The position numbers and the translations under genes are program-made. From assembly GCA_047967505.1 (NCBI GenBank), contig CM106540.1: a stretch of DNA of 64,000 nucleotides. One strand, 5' to 3'. The DNA is from Dipteris shenzhenensis. Taxonomy: Eukaryota > Polypodiophyta > Polypodiopsida > Gleicheniales. The notes beneath the pieces were generated by a model. It saw nothing but the letters and a program-made list of their open reading frames with translations, was not told the origin of the DNA and made no database searches. Every line of letters begins with the position of its first letter. Position 1 is the first letter of the stretch. Shown one piece after another: positions 41,169 to 52,087 of the stretch.

Positions 41169-41959
41169 TGGTAACTAGTTGTCTTTGGCCAACTCGGTGT
41201 CTTTTTGAGCCCTGCTGTGAGCTCTTGAAGATGTGCATCACATTCTTTGATGACGCTGTCTCTTTTCTGTAGACATAAATGCAAAAGTTTTCAACTCTTT
41301 AAAATTTAACATTATTAATTGATGATGGTAATGGCTTCATTAAGAGCATGGGGCTTGAAAAATGCCCTTCTTATCTTTCAATGTGCCCATATGTGTGCGT
41401 GTGCGTGCACGCGCACATGCAACCAACTCAATGGAATTTTCTTCTTATATGAAGGGCAAAATTAAGGGATGCCCTTTTGTGACCCACATGCTTTTGACTG
41501 GAAAGAGATACTCTCATCTCAAATGGCATGGTCAGGATAAAAGGTGGGCCTTTGTTGTGGAATATACATTTTTATTCGATCTAGTTCATGATGGATACTA
41601 GAGCAAAAATCTTGATGATGCCAAACGTTCCTAGCATGTCATCTCTCCCCTTATGTTATTCTCCTTACCTTACATGACTTTTTCATCATTCTCTTGTGCC
41701 ATTTTTCCTTGTAGCCAACCATCCCTACACATACACAAATTCGCTAACCACTTGACTCACTTCTCTCTCATACTACTATTAGTTATGTTGTTTTCCATTA
41801 CCTCACGATAAGGCCTCTTTTTATTGAGACTAGGTAAATGTTACTTGGCTTCAATTTTTGGTTCTAGAAAACCTTTGCAAGAGCAATCAAGGCCCCTATT
41901 TGTGTTTGTGTAGCAACTCAAGAGCTACTATGTTTATATTTATGTTTATATTTAGTAGT
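41169..41959. other. non-coding, no feature
   Basis: AT-rich intergenic sequence with a short alternating GTGCGTGCACGCGCAC stretch near 41401. No gene seen. Confidence 0.6.
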
Positions 41960-42118
41960 AGCTCTTAACGTTTCATTTTGTTTACTCAAAGGAATAGCAT
42001 GAGAGAGCACACACTGTGTGTGTGTGTGTAGCTCTTAACATTCCATTTTGTTTTCTCAAAGGAATAGCATGAGAGAGCACACATTCTCTCTCACTATGTG
42101 TGTGTGTGTGTGTGTGTG
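41960..42118 (+). repeat. 70-bp tandem duplication plus (GT)n
   Basis: AGCTCTTAAC begins copies at 41960 and 42030. Both contain AGGAATAGCATGAGAGAGCA and end in GT repeats. Confidence 0.88.
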
Positions 42119-42264
42119 GTATGTGAGCTCCGCCTACTCGTGTTTTTCTTCGGTGGAAGCATGGTGGTTTGTCTGCCTCACCTTTGATCAAGTTGGCAAA
42201 GCTGGATGTTTTTGATGGTCCTTCTTCCCTCCAGCTGGATCTTCTTCGCCAATTGTGTTTTGCC

Positions 42265-42535
42265 TGTAATGAAGGTGGAAAAAGGACGGGTTTTATGTGG
42301 AAAATAGGTGGGAAAATAGGAAGGGAATTGTGGGGAATGAGGGGGACTATATAAGTCAACCCCAAAAGATTTGTAAGGTACGTATTGATTTGACATCGAA
42401 TCTACATCACTTCTGCTCCTCCTCTCCTGTGCACTTCCTCTACCTAGTTCACTCTACCCTCTCTCCTCCCTTTCCACTCATTCTCACCCTGTCCTCTGTG
42501 GCCTTCTTCTCCTTCCCCGTTCCCCCTCTTCTACA
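42265..42535 (+). repeat. Gypsy-2 5' LTR
   Basis: TGTAATGAAGG...CTTCTACA, 271 bp. TATATAA at 42348-42354 is the likely promoter, with the transcript starting some 25-30 bp further on. Confidence 0.95.
42348..42354 (+). promoter_or_regulatory. TATA box in Gypsy-2 5' LTR
   Basis: TATATAA, conserved in the 3' LTR at 48722-48728. Confidence 0.8.
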
Positions 42536-42536
42536 T

Positions 42537-42550
42537 TGGTATCAGAGCCC
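42537..42550 (+). promoter_or_regulatory. Gypsy-2 primer-binding site
   Basis: TGGTATCAGAGCCC, a perfect plant iMet-tRNA primer site one base after the LTR. Confidence 0.95.
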
Positions 42551-43026
42551 AAGCCCCTGGCACCTCTCAAGCAAGCCACATATTGAAGAAAACGAAGCAT
42601 TATCAGTTCAGCCTGCTACTACTCCCCTCACGTTTCTGTTACCTGCGCCATCTTCTCTCTCCTCCATCCCTTGCGATTCTACTGCCCACGCCCACCACTC
42701 GACTCCTTCCCCGTTAGGTCACTCTAACCTAGTGTCCTAACTGTCCTAGCTGTCCTATTGACCTTAGTTGAGACTACCCTAGGTGTCTTAGTTGTCCTAA
42801 GCTCCAAAAAAAAAAAAAAAAAAAAAAACCTCTTTTAGGGTACTCCTACAGTCCTATTCTGGGCCTTTCTAAGCCACCTTCGTGGCTCATTTTGAGCCCC
42901 GTTTTCAGCCTCTTCACCGAGCTTTCTTCGAACCTCTTCAACGACTGCATTTGAGCCTCTTTACTGACACCTCTCGAGCCTCTACATCGAGCCTTCGACA
43001 CTTGGCACATTTTCCTCGTGTCACTC
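42551..43026 (+). other. Gypsy-2 leader with internal poly(A) tract
   Basis: CT-rich leader with repeated GTCCTA words and a run of 23 A at 42806-42828. No coding before the ATG at 43027. Confidence 0.75.
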
Positions 43027-46000
43027 ATGGCACCCAGGCGTGCACCCCGGTCGGATGAGTCATCTCAGCACGGTGACGATGTTGCTCAGCAGGAGCAGAT
43101 GCCGGTCACAGAGGGTGCATCTCCTTCACAGCCAGTTTCTGCTATGCCTACCGACACACAGTTTCTAGATGCATTGGCCTCGATGCTTCAGGGGGCTTTT
43201 CAACAGATGGGTCAGCAGTTGGGGCAGCAGCTCACCACTGCTATGGCTATGCACGATACAGCTATCACCCAGATGGGTCAGCACATTGGGCAGCAGATCA
43301 CTACTGCCATCACTATGCATGATAAGGGCAAGCAGCCCGCACCCCAGCACGGGGATCAGTCGGATAGCCAGGGTGATTTTCCTGACCCGCGCAGGGGGTT
43401 TATGGCTGATGCCCGTCGCAATTATGATTCTGGTTCTATGCATGCACCCCAGCATGGGGATTATGTTGATATGGGTGATGCCTTGCTCGTGCCGCCGAGC
43501 ACTTCATTGTTTGATGCCAGGCCGCCATTTGGCTCGCAGATTTCATTGGCTGAGCCATCCATTTTGGGCCGGCGTACTGGCACATTTTCGCCCACGGCGA
43601 GCATGCCTGGATTGGGTGTTGGTTTTCGAGGCAATTGGGAGAGAGGCCAGTCCTCTTCTCAGCCTTTCTCTATGCCACCCACTCACCATGATGTTTTTGG
43701 TAGGCAGACTCAGCAGGGATTGCATGCTTCGATGACACCTCCTGTGAACACATTCAGTCAAACTCAGCTTGTGTATCAGGGAGGTAATGCTTTCAGCCAG
43801 ACGCATTTTGTGCATCAGGGGAGTGGTTCTCCTATCCAGCAGGATGCTGGAATTGGGCAGCATGCAAACATGGATGATATGTTCTCAGATGCCTTACGTT
43901 CATACAGGGCCTTGCCTGAGGATGTACGTGATGAAATGCCCTTTTCACAATATGTGAGCTTTAAGCGTGAGGATGCTAGATATACTGGTGGTCACTTCAG
44001 GAATAATGCAGCCAAAGATGTGAAAGACAAGCTCTCTGTGCACAAGTTTAAAGGGGACACTCGCACTCCCAATGAGTTGGAGGAGTGGCTCACGAAGCTG
44101 GAAGATTATTTCCGCTTCTACCCTAAGAACGATGAGGACAGGATCATTTTTGCTAGTATGCATTTACAGGATTATGCACATACATGGTGGCGGTACATGA
44201 GAGAGTCACCTCAGAAGCCGACCACATGGAAATAGTTAAAGGAGCTTATGGTCACGACTTTCGTCTCGGCCCTAATCCTCGAGCAGTACCTTGCTGAGTT
44301 TTATGCACTATCTCAGACGGGTACGGTCCAGGAGTACTTGCAGCGTTTTTGGAGACTTTCCTTGTTTGTACAAGACATTTCTAAGAAGGGGAAGCTCCTG
44401 CGTTTTATTCAAGGCTTAAATTCCCCTCTGGCTGTTGATGTGAGAGCTCATAATCCCCAAACCATTGAGCGGGCAGCCCAGCTAGCTGAGGTGTTTGAGC
44501 CAAAATATGCGGGCAAGTACAAGCTTGTGTCAGGTAGCTCTTATGGTGCTGTTTATGAGGCTGACAGGAAGTCAAAGGTTGCTGATTGGGCTGATAGGAA
44601 ATCAGCAGTTGCCCCCTTTCCATGATATCCAACGGTTACAGGGAGTAAAATGCCATATGCCAAGCCATACCGGCCCACGGACGCAATGCCAGGTGTCAAA
44701 CCCAGTGCAAGTTCTGACAAATCAGATGTTAAACAACACTCCAGGGCCATAATGGGCAGTAGGAAAAAGGCTAATCTATGCTTTAGATGTGGAGAGAAAT
44801 GGACACCTGAGCATCGAGATGTGTGCAAGATGAAGAATGTCAGCTCAGCCAAACTCAGCATGATAATTGAATTCTCAGATGATGAGGAAGTCGCTGATGT
44901 TGCAGACCCCCATGATGTCCCTCATGAGGAATTGACAGGAGCTCATGATGCAGATGAAGCTCCTGACACAGCAGCCACAAAGGGGACTGCATTTCCCTTT
45001 GACCCGGGTGGGGCTACTGAGCAAGCCACTCATGTGTTGCATGAGATTGATATTCAGCCTACATGTGGCAGGAAAGGCTGTAAGCCAACATTCTCTCGGG
45101 TGGAGCATCAACTTACAATGCCTTTTCATGTCAGAGGTGATGCTAATGGTAATGTTCCTGTGGATGATGAGCAGATTTATTGGGATGCCCAGTCTAAGCT
45201 GTATACCATCTCACTTCATGCCTTGATGGGTGCCAAAAGTGCTGACACAATCAGGTTGAAAGGAATGATTAATGGTAGATCTGTTCATGTATTGGTAGAC
45301 AGTGGTAGCACTCACAGTTTCATTAATTGCAGGACATTGCAAAGAGTGGGATTGATTGCTACTAAGATAGACCATGGCTTGAAAGTGGAGATAGCTAATG
45401 GACAGCATATGATCAGCAGACATTGTTGCCAGGATGCCAGGATCAAGTTCTCTGAAGACTATGAGTTTGCAGGTGATCTTCTGGCATTGGATATGGGGCC
45501 AATAGATGCTGTCCTGGGGTGTGATTGGCTGCAATAATTGGGAAAAATCAGCATAGATTTGAATGCCTTATCTCTTGAATTTTGCCACAAGGGTAGATCG
45601 GTTACATTGCAGGGCGTGGTAACTCGGAAATTGCAGGTCATTTCAGCAAGGCAGCTAGCTAGGGAGCTCAAGAAAGAAAGTGCCATATATGCATTGAATG
45701 TCTCTGTACCTCAGGAAGGTGGCATTCCCCATGTGGATAATGGTGAAATGCAGAAATTGCTCTTAGAATTTGGGGATGTGTTTGCTGATATGCCATCTCA
45801 GTTGCCCCCAAAAAGAGATGTTGATCATGCCATAGTCTTGGAACATGGTAGTAAACCAATAAACAAGGCCCCGTACCGACTCTCTAAGGTTGAACGGGAA
45901 GAAGTGGCAACACAGGTGCGAGATTTGCTTGAGAAAAACTTCATTGCTCATAGCACCTCGCCATTTGCATCTCCAGTACTCCTGGTGAAGAAGAAGGATG

Positions 46001-48561
46001 GCTCTTTCCGCATATGCATTGATTACAGGGATTTGAATAAGACCACCATTAAGAACAGGTTTCCTATTCCCAGGATTGATGACCTGCTGGATGAACTCAA
46101 GGGTGCTCAGTATTTCACGAAGATTGATTTGAGGTCAGGTTACCATCAGATCAGGATGAAAGAGGGTGATGAGCATAAGACTGCCTTTCGTACAGAAAGA
46201 GGATTATATGAGTTCAAGGTGATGCCTTTTGGTTTGACTAATGCACCAGCCACCTTCCAGGCACTCATAAACAAGATTTTACACCCCCTTCTTTTCAAAT
46301 GTGTGCTGGTATTTTTTGATGACATTCTCATTTACAGTAAGGATGCATAGGAACACATAGGCCATGTCCGACAAGTGCTAGAAATCTTGAGGATGCATCA
46401 ACTTTATGCCAAGGCCAGCCAGTGCACATTTATGGCAGATGAGGTTGAATATCTTGGACATGTTGTAAGCAGGCATGGAATCAGGGTAGACCCAACTAAG
46501 GTGAAATGCATTAAGGAGTGGCCGCAACCACATAACACCACGCAGCTCAGGGGTTTTTCGGGTCTTGATTCTTTTTACAGGAGGTTCATCAGACACTTTG
46601 CCAAAAGGGCTGCCCCTCTCACTGATTTGCTGAAAAAGGATGCCTTCCAATGGTCAGAAGCAGCACAACTCAGTTTTGAGAATCTCAAGGATGCCCTTAG
46701 TAATGCACCTGTATTGGTGTGCCCTGATTTCTCACGGTCTTTCATTATTGAGACGGATGCCAGTGGCAAAGGTTTAGGGGCTGTCCTAAGACAAGAGCAT
46801 GGGGTGATTGCTTTTGAGAGCAGGAAGTTTAATGCCAGGGAAATGAATTATCATGTCTACGATCAGGAGATGCTGGCAATCTTGCATGCTTTTGCAAAAT
46901 GGCACCGCTACCTGTACCGTAGCAAGATTAAGGTCAAAACGGATCACAGGACACTCAAGTACTTTTTAACGTAGCCTAATTTATCCATGAAGCAGAAGAG
47001 ATGGTTGGCTGCAGTTCAATCCTATGACTTTGACATTGAGTATAGAAAAGGGAAAGAGAATGTGGTTGCCGATGCCTTGTCCAGGATGTGGTCATGCAAA
47101 CTGTCTGCCATTTCCACGCTTCATCAGGAGTGGATACTTGGGATTCAGGAGGAATACATGCAAAATTCTGATGCAGCCCCTATCTTTGTGGAGTTACAGA
47201 GTCCGTCCAGCCAAGAACATGTTCGATTTCAGCTCCGCAATGGACTGTTATGGTGCAAGGATAGAATTTATCTTGTACCAGACTCCAAGTACAGGTTGTT
47301 GGTCTTACAGGAAATGCACTCATCTCCTATGTCAGGGCATACGGGTATCACCAAAACATATGAGAAGGTCAAAGAAAGCTTTATGTGGGATGGCTTGTGG
47401 CGAGATGTGGTTAAGTATGTCAGTGAATGTTTGCCCTGCCAACAAAATAAAGTGGACAGCCGGTTACCCGCAGGCCTTCTGCAACTGCTACCCATTCTTG
47501 AAGGCAAATGGACTCACATTGCCATGGATTTCATTACAAGCTTGCATTCTACAGATAAGGGTTGGGATAGCATATTCGTAGTGGTTGACAGGATGACCAA
47601 GCAGGCCCATTTCATACCGACTAGGACTTGGTACTCCGCTTCACAGGTTGCCTGGCAATTCATTGAGAATGTGTTCAAGCACCATGGTTTTCCTCAAGAG
47701 ATTGTCAGTGACAGGGATGCTAAGTTTATGGGTCACTTTTGGCAGGAGTTATTCACTGCAGTTGGTACTTCCCTTGCGCCTAGTACTGCTTATCATCCCC
47801 AAACGGATGGACAATCAGAGAGGGTGAACAAATGGCTGGAGGAGTATTTAAGGCATTACTGTCATGACACACAGAAGTCTTGGGACAAATGGTTAGCATT
47901 GGCTGAATTTTGTTACAACAGCACCAAACACCTCTCTATTGGCATGAGTCCATTTGAGGCAATGTATGGATGCAAAGTGGGAATGCCTTCTAGGGTTGCA
48001 AACTTGGCTGTGAAAAATCAGCAAGCAAGAAATGACTTGGAGAGTATGGATGCCCTTCTGCAGTTGGCTAAGAAGAATATGCAGGATGCCCAAGCCAAGC
48101 AGAAGAAGTATGCGGATGAACAAAGGAGGTACTTATCTTTTGAAGAAGGGGATTATGTGCATTTACGTCTCCATAAGAATCGATATGCCTCGCTGAAAGG
48201 TAATACCAACACAAAGCTTGCCCACAGGTATTATGGTCCCTACAAAATCATCCGTAGAGTTGGGAAGGTAGCATATCAGTTGGAACTACCCAGGACCTCC
48301 AGGATCCATAATGTTTTCCATGTATCCTTGCTGAAACCACATGTAGGACAGCATGTCTAGGTTCTTCCTCAGTTGCCACCTATGGATGAAGAGGGCCACA
48401 TCATTTATGTGCCAGAGCAAATCAAAGGCTTCAGAGATCATGTGCTCAGGAACAAGGCTTACATAGAATACCTCATCAAATGAAAAGGTTTATCTGAAGA
48501 TGAGAATTCTTGGCAACCCGAGAGCATTGTGCAGGACTACCCCTATCTCCTACAAAGCTGA
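43027..48561 (+). pseudogene. Gypsy-2 gag-pol polyprotein, single frame with seven stops
   Basis: One reading frame from ATG 43027 to TGA 48559 (1,844 codons). In order: gag with VHKFKGDTRTPNELEEWL and AHTWWRYMRE; CCHC knuckle CFRCGEKWTPEHRDVC (44778-44825); protease LVDSGSTHSFI (45295); RT with [12 protein letters not shown]-type block [14 protein letters not shown] and catalytic FFDD (46315); RNase H IETDASGKGLGAVL and KTDHRTLKYFL; integrase H2C2 head (CLPCQQNK), then MDF, SDRDAKF and SERVN for the DDE triad; GPY/F motif (RYYGPYKI); chromodomain-like tail YIEYLIK-KGLSEDENSW. Stops at 44233, 44623, 45535, 46348, 46972, 48358 and 48481 each need one C-to-T or G-to-A change. Confidence 0.93.
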
Positions 48562-48638
48562 TCGGGTTTTGCTGTATTTTTCCATTTTAGGCAGCCTCAT
48601 GGAAATTTTGAGGGCAAAATTCTTTGGGAAGGGATGGC

Positions 48639-48909
48639 TGTAATGAAGGTGGGAAAAGGACGGGTTTTATGTGGGAAATAGGTGGGAAAATAGGAAGGGA
48701 ATTGTGGGGAATGAGGGGGACTATATAAGTCAACCCCAAAAGATTTGTAAGGTACGTATTGATTTGACATCGAATCTACATGACTTTTGCTCCTCCTCTC
48801 CTGTGCACTTCCTCTACCTAGTTCACTCTACCCTCTCCCCCCCCTTTCCACTCATTCTCACCCTGCCCTCCGTGGCCTTCTTCTCCTTCCCCGTTCCCCC
48901 TCTTCTACA
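48639..48909 (+). repeat. Gypsy-2 3' LTR
   Basis: 271 bp, same ends as the 5' LTR, followed by TTGCC. Confidence 0.95.
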
Positions 48910-50388
48910 TTGCCTTTGTCACAGAAGTTCCTTCATCAAGTTTCCCGCTTGTTTGTTCCTTGGATTCTGTCCTTTTGGTCTCTGGTCTTCGATAGGCTTA
49001 GTAATTTGGAGTCTGCCTCTATTTCATGGGCAGGGTTTTATCTTCAGGTCAGCTTCGTCATTGGGCTGATGTTGCAGTGGGTCTTGTTTATATTTCTTCC
49101 TTTGTCTTTCTGGTCAAAGGATTTTACTATGCCCACTACTCTTCGACTGAGGTGGTAGAGCGTCTTGTCAGTCATGCTGGTGTTCTTGGGGTTGGTTTCT
49201 TCGCTTAGTCATGCCTCGGGATCCACTTTTCGATCCTTCTGCAATCCTTCTGACTCACTGTCCGGTTTGGATTACTCTCAAAGCGCTGCCTGTGTCTCTT
49301 CTTCAGCATCTTTCAACTCTTGCAGCTTTTTTAGGAAGGCCTCTTCATGTTTTGAGACAAGAGTTCTTGCAAGCCTCCCGTGATGTTCGTCTTTGAATTT
49401 TGTGGGATATGACGCAGCCTGTGTCATCTACTCTGGATCTTGATTTGGGATTTGTCCATCCGATGCGCATCAGGCTCCATTTTGCATCTTTTCCCACTGC
49501 ATGTTATCGGTGCCGATAGGTTGGTCATTTTGCACGTGCTTGTCCTTCTACATCCAGGCCCATTCCTCCTGCTCCTTCTTTAGTTGTCAAGGTTACTCTC
49601 CCTTCTTCTCCGATTTCTACAATGGTTTCTTTGACGAAGCCCTCTACTGTTTCGAAGCACTATTGGAGGAAGGTTGATTAATCACAGGCAAATCTTCCTC
49701 TTGCTGAAGAAGCTCAGGATTGTACCCTTGTTGAGCACCATCAGTTTACTTCTACTCAGGATATGGATGTACCCCTTGCAGAGGGCATTTTACAGGATGA
49801 TATGCATGCTCTCTCTCAGGATGCTGCCCTTGCTCTTACTCAGATTGATCCTCAGAATGAAGCTCAAATGCTAAACCCTGCTTTATCAGATGCAGCTTTT
49901 TCGTCGGAAGACACAGATGTTGATTTAGCTTCTTTGCCTTTGATGCATGTGCCAGAGTTTTCTTCTGTTCGGGATGCAGAAGTACCTTTTTTATTGGAAT
50001 CTTTTCATCCCATGTTACAACAGGTTTTTGACTCTCTGATTCAAAAATTTCGGGTATCAGCCTATATCAAGAAGAATCACAAGGGCAAAAAACATCTTGT
50101 TTTTATTGATGGTGTGGTTTCATCACTGCATCAGTTTTTACAGAGCAACAATTTGAAGCTGGAGGATGCCGTGTTTGATCCTCCTCCAGCTTGATATGTC
50201 ACTTTTTACTTGGCTACCTCATGACTTTTGCTCTGAGGTTTTACTTGTAAAAACTTTTTCCTTGTACGTATTGGTGGGTTTTTACCTCTTTTAAGGTTTC
50301 CCACACAAAAATATAAAGATTTTACTTAAAAAAAAGTGGGGTATGTGAGAGAGGACAGCTCGTGCTCAGCAGTCCCCAGCCTAGCCTG

Positions 50389-50770
50389 TCGTACAGCCCT
50401 CGCATCTTTTTCGTACAGCTTTCGTAAAGTGCCCGTACAGTCCTCATGGGGTTTTCGTACAGTCTTCGTTCAGGTCCTGTACAGCTCTTGTACGTTTTTT
50501 GTTCGTACATCTCTGCTCCGTATGTCGTACATATGTTGTTCCTCTGTTCAGCGTACGTTTTTGCGCTCTTTTTTGTCAGTACGTTTTCTTTATCCTCACT
50601 GTCCGTACTTCTTACGCAGTCAAGTTTTATTTGTACCCTTTTTTGTACATTTGCCAGTACCTGTCTGTATTGTATCTCTGTAAAATTGTACATTTGATCG
50701 TACCTGATCGTACTGCATATCCGTATAGCCTTGCTATACTTTTGCCCGTACCTGTCCGTACTTCTCGTCT
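50389..50770 (+). promoter_or_regulatory. GTAC-core cluster in LINE-2 5' UTR
   Basis: About 19 GTAC tetramers in 380 bp, mostly CGTACAG, CCGTAC and TTGTAC in a T-rich context, ending 40 bp before the ORF1 ATG. LINE promoters lie in the 5' UTR, so these are well placed to act on transcription. Confidence 0.87.
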
Positions 50771-50811
50771 TGTTGTCTTTTTCTTGTTTTTTCTTTGCTC
50801 CCTCTGCTACA

Positions 50812-52043
50812 ATGGCAGATTGTTCTTATGAGAAGACCTTTCACAAAGAAAGATCATATCAGAATAAAAAGCAAAAGCATATAATGGGTTGGATGACTCC
50901 CTACATGCCTCTGCAGAGGCTCAGCTGGTATATGAAGTGATGCATGAGGGCTTTGAGGATACAAGGAAAAGTTGGAATGATCCGGTTCCTACCACAAGTA
51001 TCATGATTGAGGTAGATGATATCTTCAACCCCGTGAAGGATTATGCCAAACATGCCATCATTATTTTCTTTTCGGGACGGATGCTTGCTGTTGCAAATGT
51101 TGGCAATTGGTTGACTAGAACCTTGGGTGGTTGCTATGTCAAGAAAGTGCATTATGCAGCGAGGGTTTTTTTTGAAGTGATAATGGTTGATGAAGCGCAT
51201 AGAAAGATTTTGTTGGAGCACTCTCCGCTCTTCTATGGTTAGTAGATGGTCCATGTATTGCTCTGGTCTCCTACTAGGGATTATCAGGCATTGATTCAGC
51301 ATTGTTGCCCTGTATGGGTAGAAGTTGTGGATTTTCCAGTACATGGCTTCTCTATTGCCAAAAATTACAGCCTCTCTTAGTAAGGTGGTTTGTCCACCGA
51401 GACCAAACGGCAATTCGGGTCGCTTTTGCATTTTGTGGGACACAGATAATCCCACACCGGCTTCTTATTCAATTATTGTCAATAATGTTTCCATGGGTAG
51501 TGCTTTCTACAAGCTGAAATGGGGGTTGTTTGCAAGGTGCTTGCTTTGAATGCAAGCAATTTGGGCATATGGCTTCGCAATGCCCTTCCCAACCTCCTAG
51601 GATGCCAGTATAAGATGAAAATGGTTCCGCCTCAGAGTAAGAATATCAATGCCTCTTCTGTAGTAAAAAATAAAGGGGCAAAATAGTTTTTTGCTGTTCA
51701 AGACAAAGGTAAAGCCCCTGATGTCTCGAATGCTACTATTTCTCTTCCTATGCGTTTGGCCTCTCCGTCTCAGGTGAAGGGTAAAAATTTGAATGAAGGA
51801 TGGCAAACTCCTCACAAAGTTCTCTCTCCTAAGAGACCTCTGCCATCCGGGACTTGGAATAGTGCATCTTCACAGGCCAAGACACCAGCTGAAAACTCTG
51901 GCATTGGTTTGACTTGGGTTGTAGTCACTGCCAATCGTACCCTCTTCCCAGAAGAGAACATTATTGCTATATTGTCCTCCCCTCATGCTGATTCCTCTTC
52001 TCAGGACAGAGATCCAGATATGGAGGTGGAGATGCAGATATAG
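50812..52043 (+). pseudogene. LINE-2 ORF1 (DUF4283 and CCHC knuckle)
   Basis: ATG 50812, then a frameshift near 50890 into VYEVMHEGFEDTRKSW, VDDIFNPVKDYAKHAIIIFF and RILLEHS-type DUF4283 sequence (to 51242). More DUF4283 (SKVVCPPRPNGNSGRFC) and a full CCHC knuckle CFECKQFGHMASQC at about 51546-51587 follow. The C-terminal part (51750-52043) has TPAENSGIGLTW and ends at TAG. The protein would bind element RNA. Stops at 50938, 51243 and 51687 and frame changes disable it. Confidence 0.85.
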
Positions 52044-52087
52044 TCAGTTTGTTTATTGCTATACATAACTGTCCCATAGCTGTAAAT

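Larger units (their letters stand above)
42265..48909 (+). mobile_element. Gypsy-2, Ty3/Gypsy chromovirus
   Basis: Complete structure: 271-bp LTRs (about eight differences, seven of them transitions), exact iMet primer site, single-frame gag-pol, chromodomain-like C-terminus, and target duplication TTGCC (42260-42264 and 48910-48914). It inserted into the ORF1-only element. The lineage is a plant chromovirus; I cannot assign the clade (Tekay, Reina, Galadriel or CRM) with confidence. Seven premature stops are the only coding damage I see. Confidence 0.95.
42160..50194 (+). pseudogene. DUF4283-like ORF1 protein, interrupted
   Basis: The left part codes LIKLAKLDVFDGPSSLQLD. After the Gypsy-2 insertion the right part continues in shifting frames: RDPLFDPSAILLTHCPVWI, LKALPVSLLQHLSTLAAF, VRL.ILWDMTQPVSST, the knuckle, Pro/Ser-rich linker, and a final open stretch (49763-50194) with VPLAEGILQDD, HPMLQQVFDSLIQKF and HKGKKHLVFIDGV. 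The DUF4283-knuckle order matches plant L1 ORF1 proteins. Stops near 49208, 49396, 49518 and 49678 disable it. Confidence 0.55.
42160..50336 (+). mobile_element. ORF1-only LINE-like element, split by Gypsy-2
   Basis: The two sides of the Gypsy-2 insertion (to 42264, and from 48910) form one broken coding region with a DUF4283-like fold and a CCHC knuckle CYRCR.VGHFARACP near 49510. It ends in AAAGATTTTACTTAAAAAAAA at about 50315-50336, nearly the same tail as LINE-2 (55882-55907). No endonuclease or RT follows. It looks like a non-autonomous element that borrowed a LINE machinery, or a severely deleted LINE. The 5' boundary is a guess. Confidence 0.55.
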
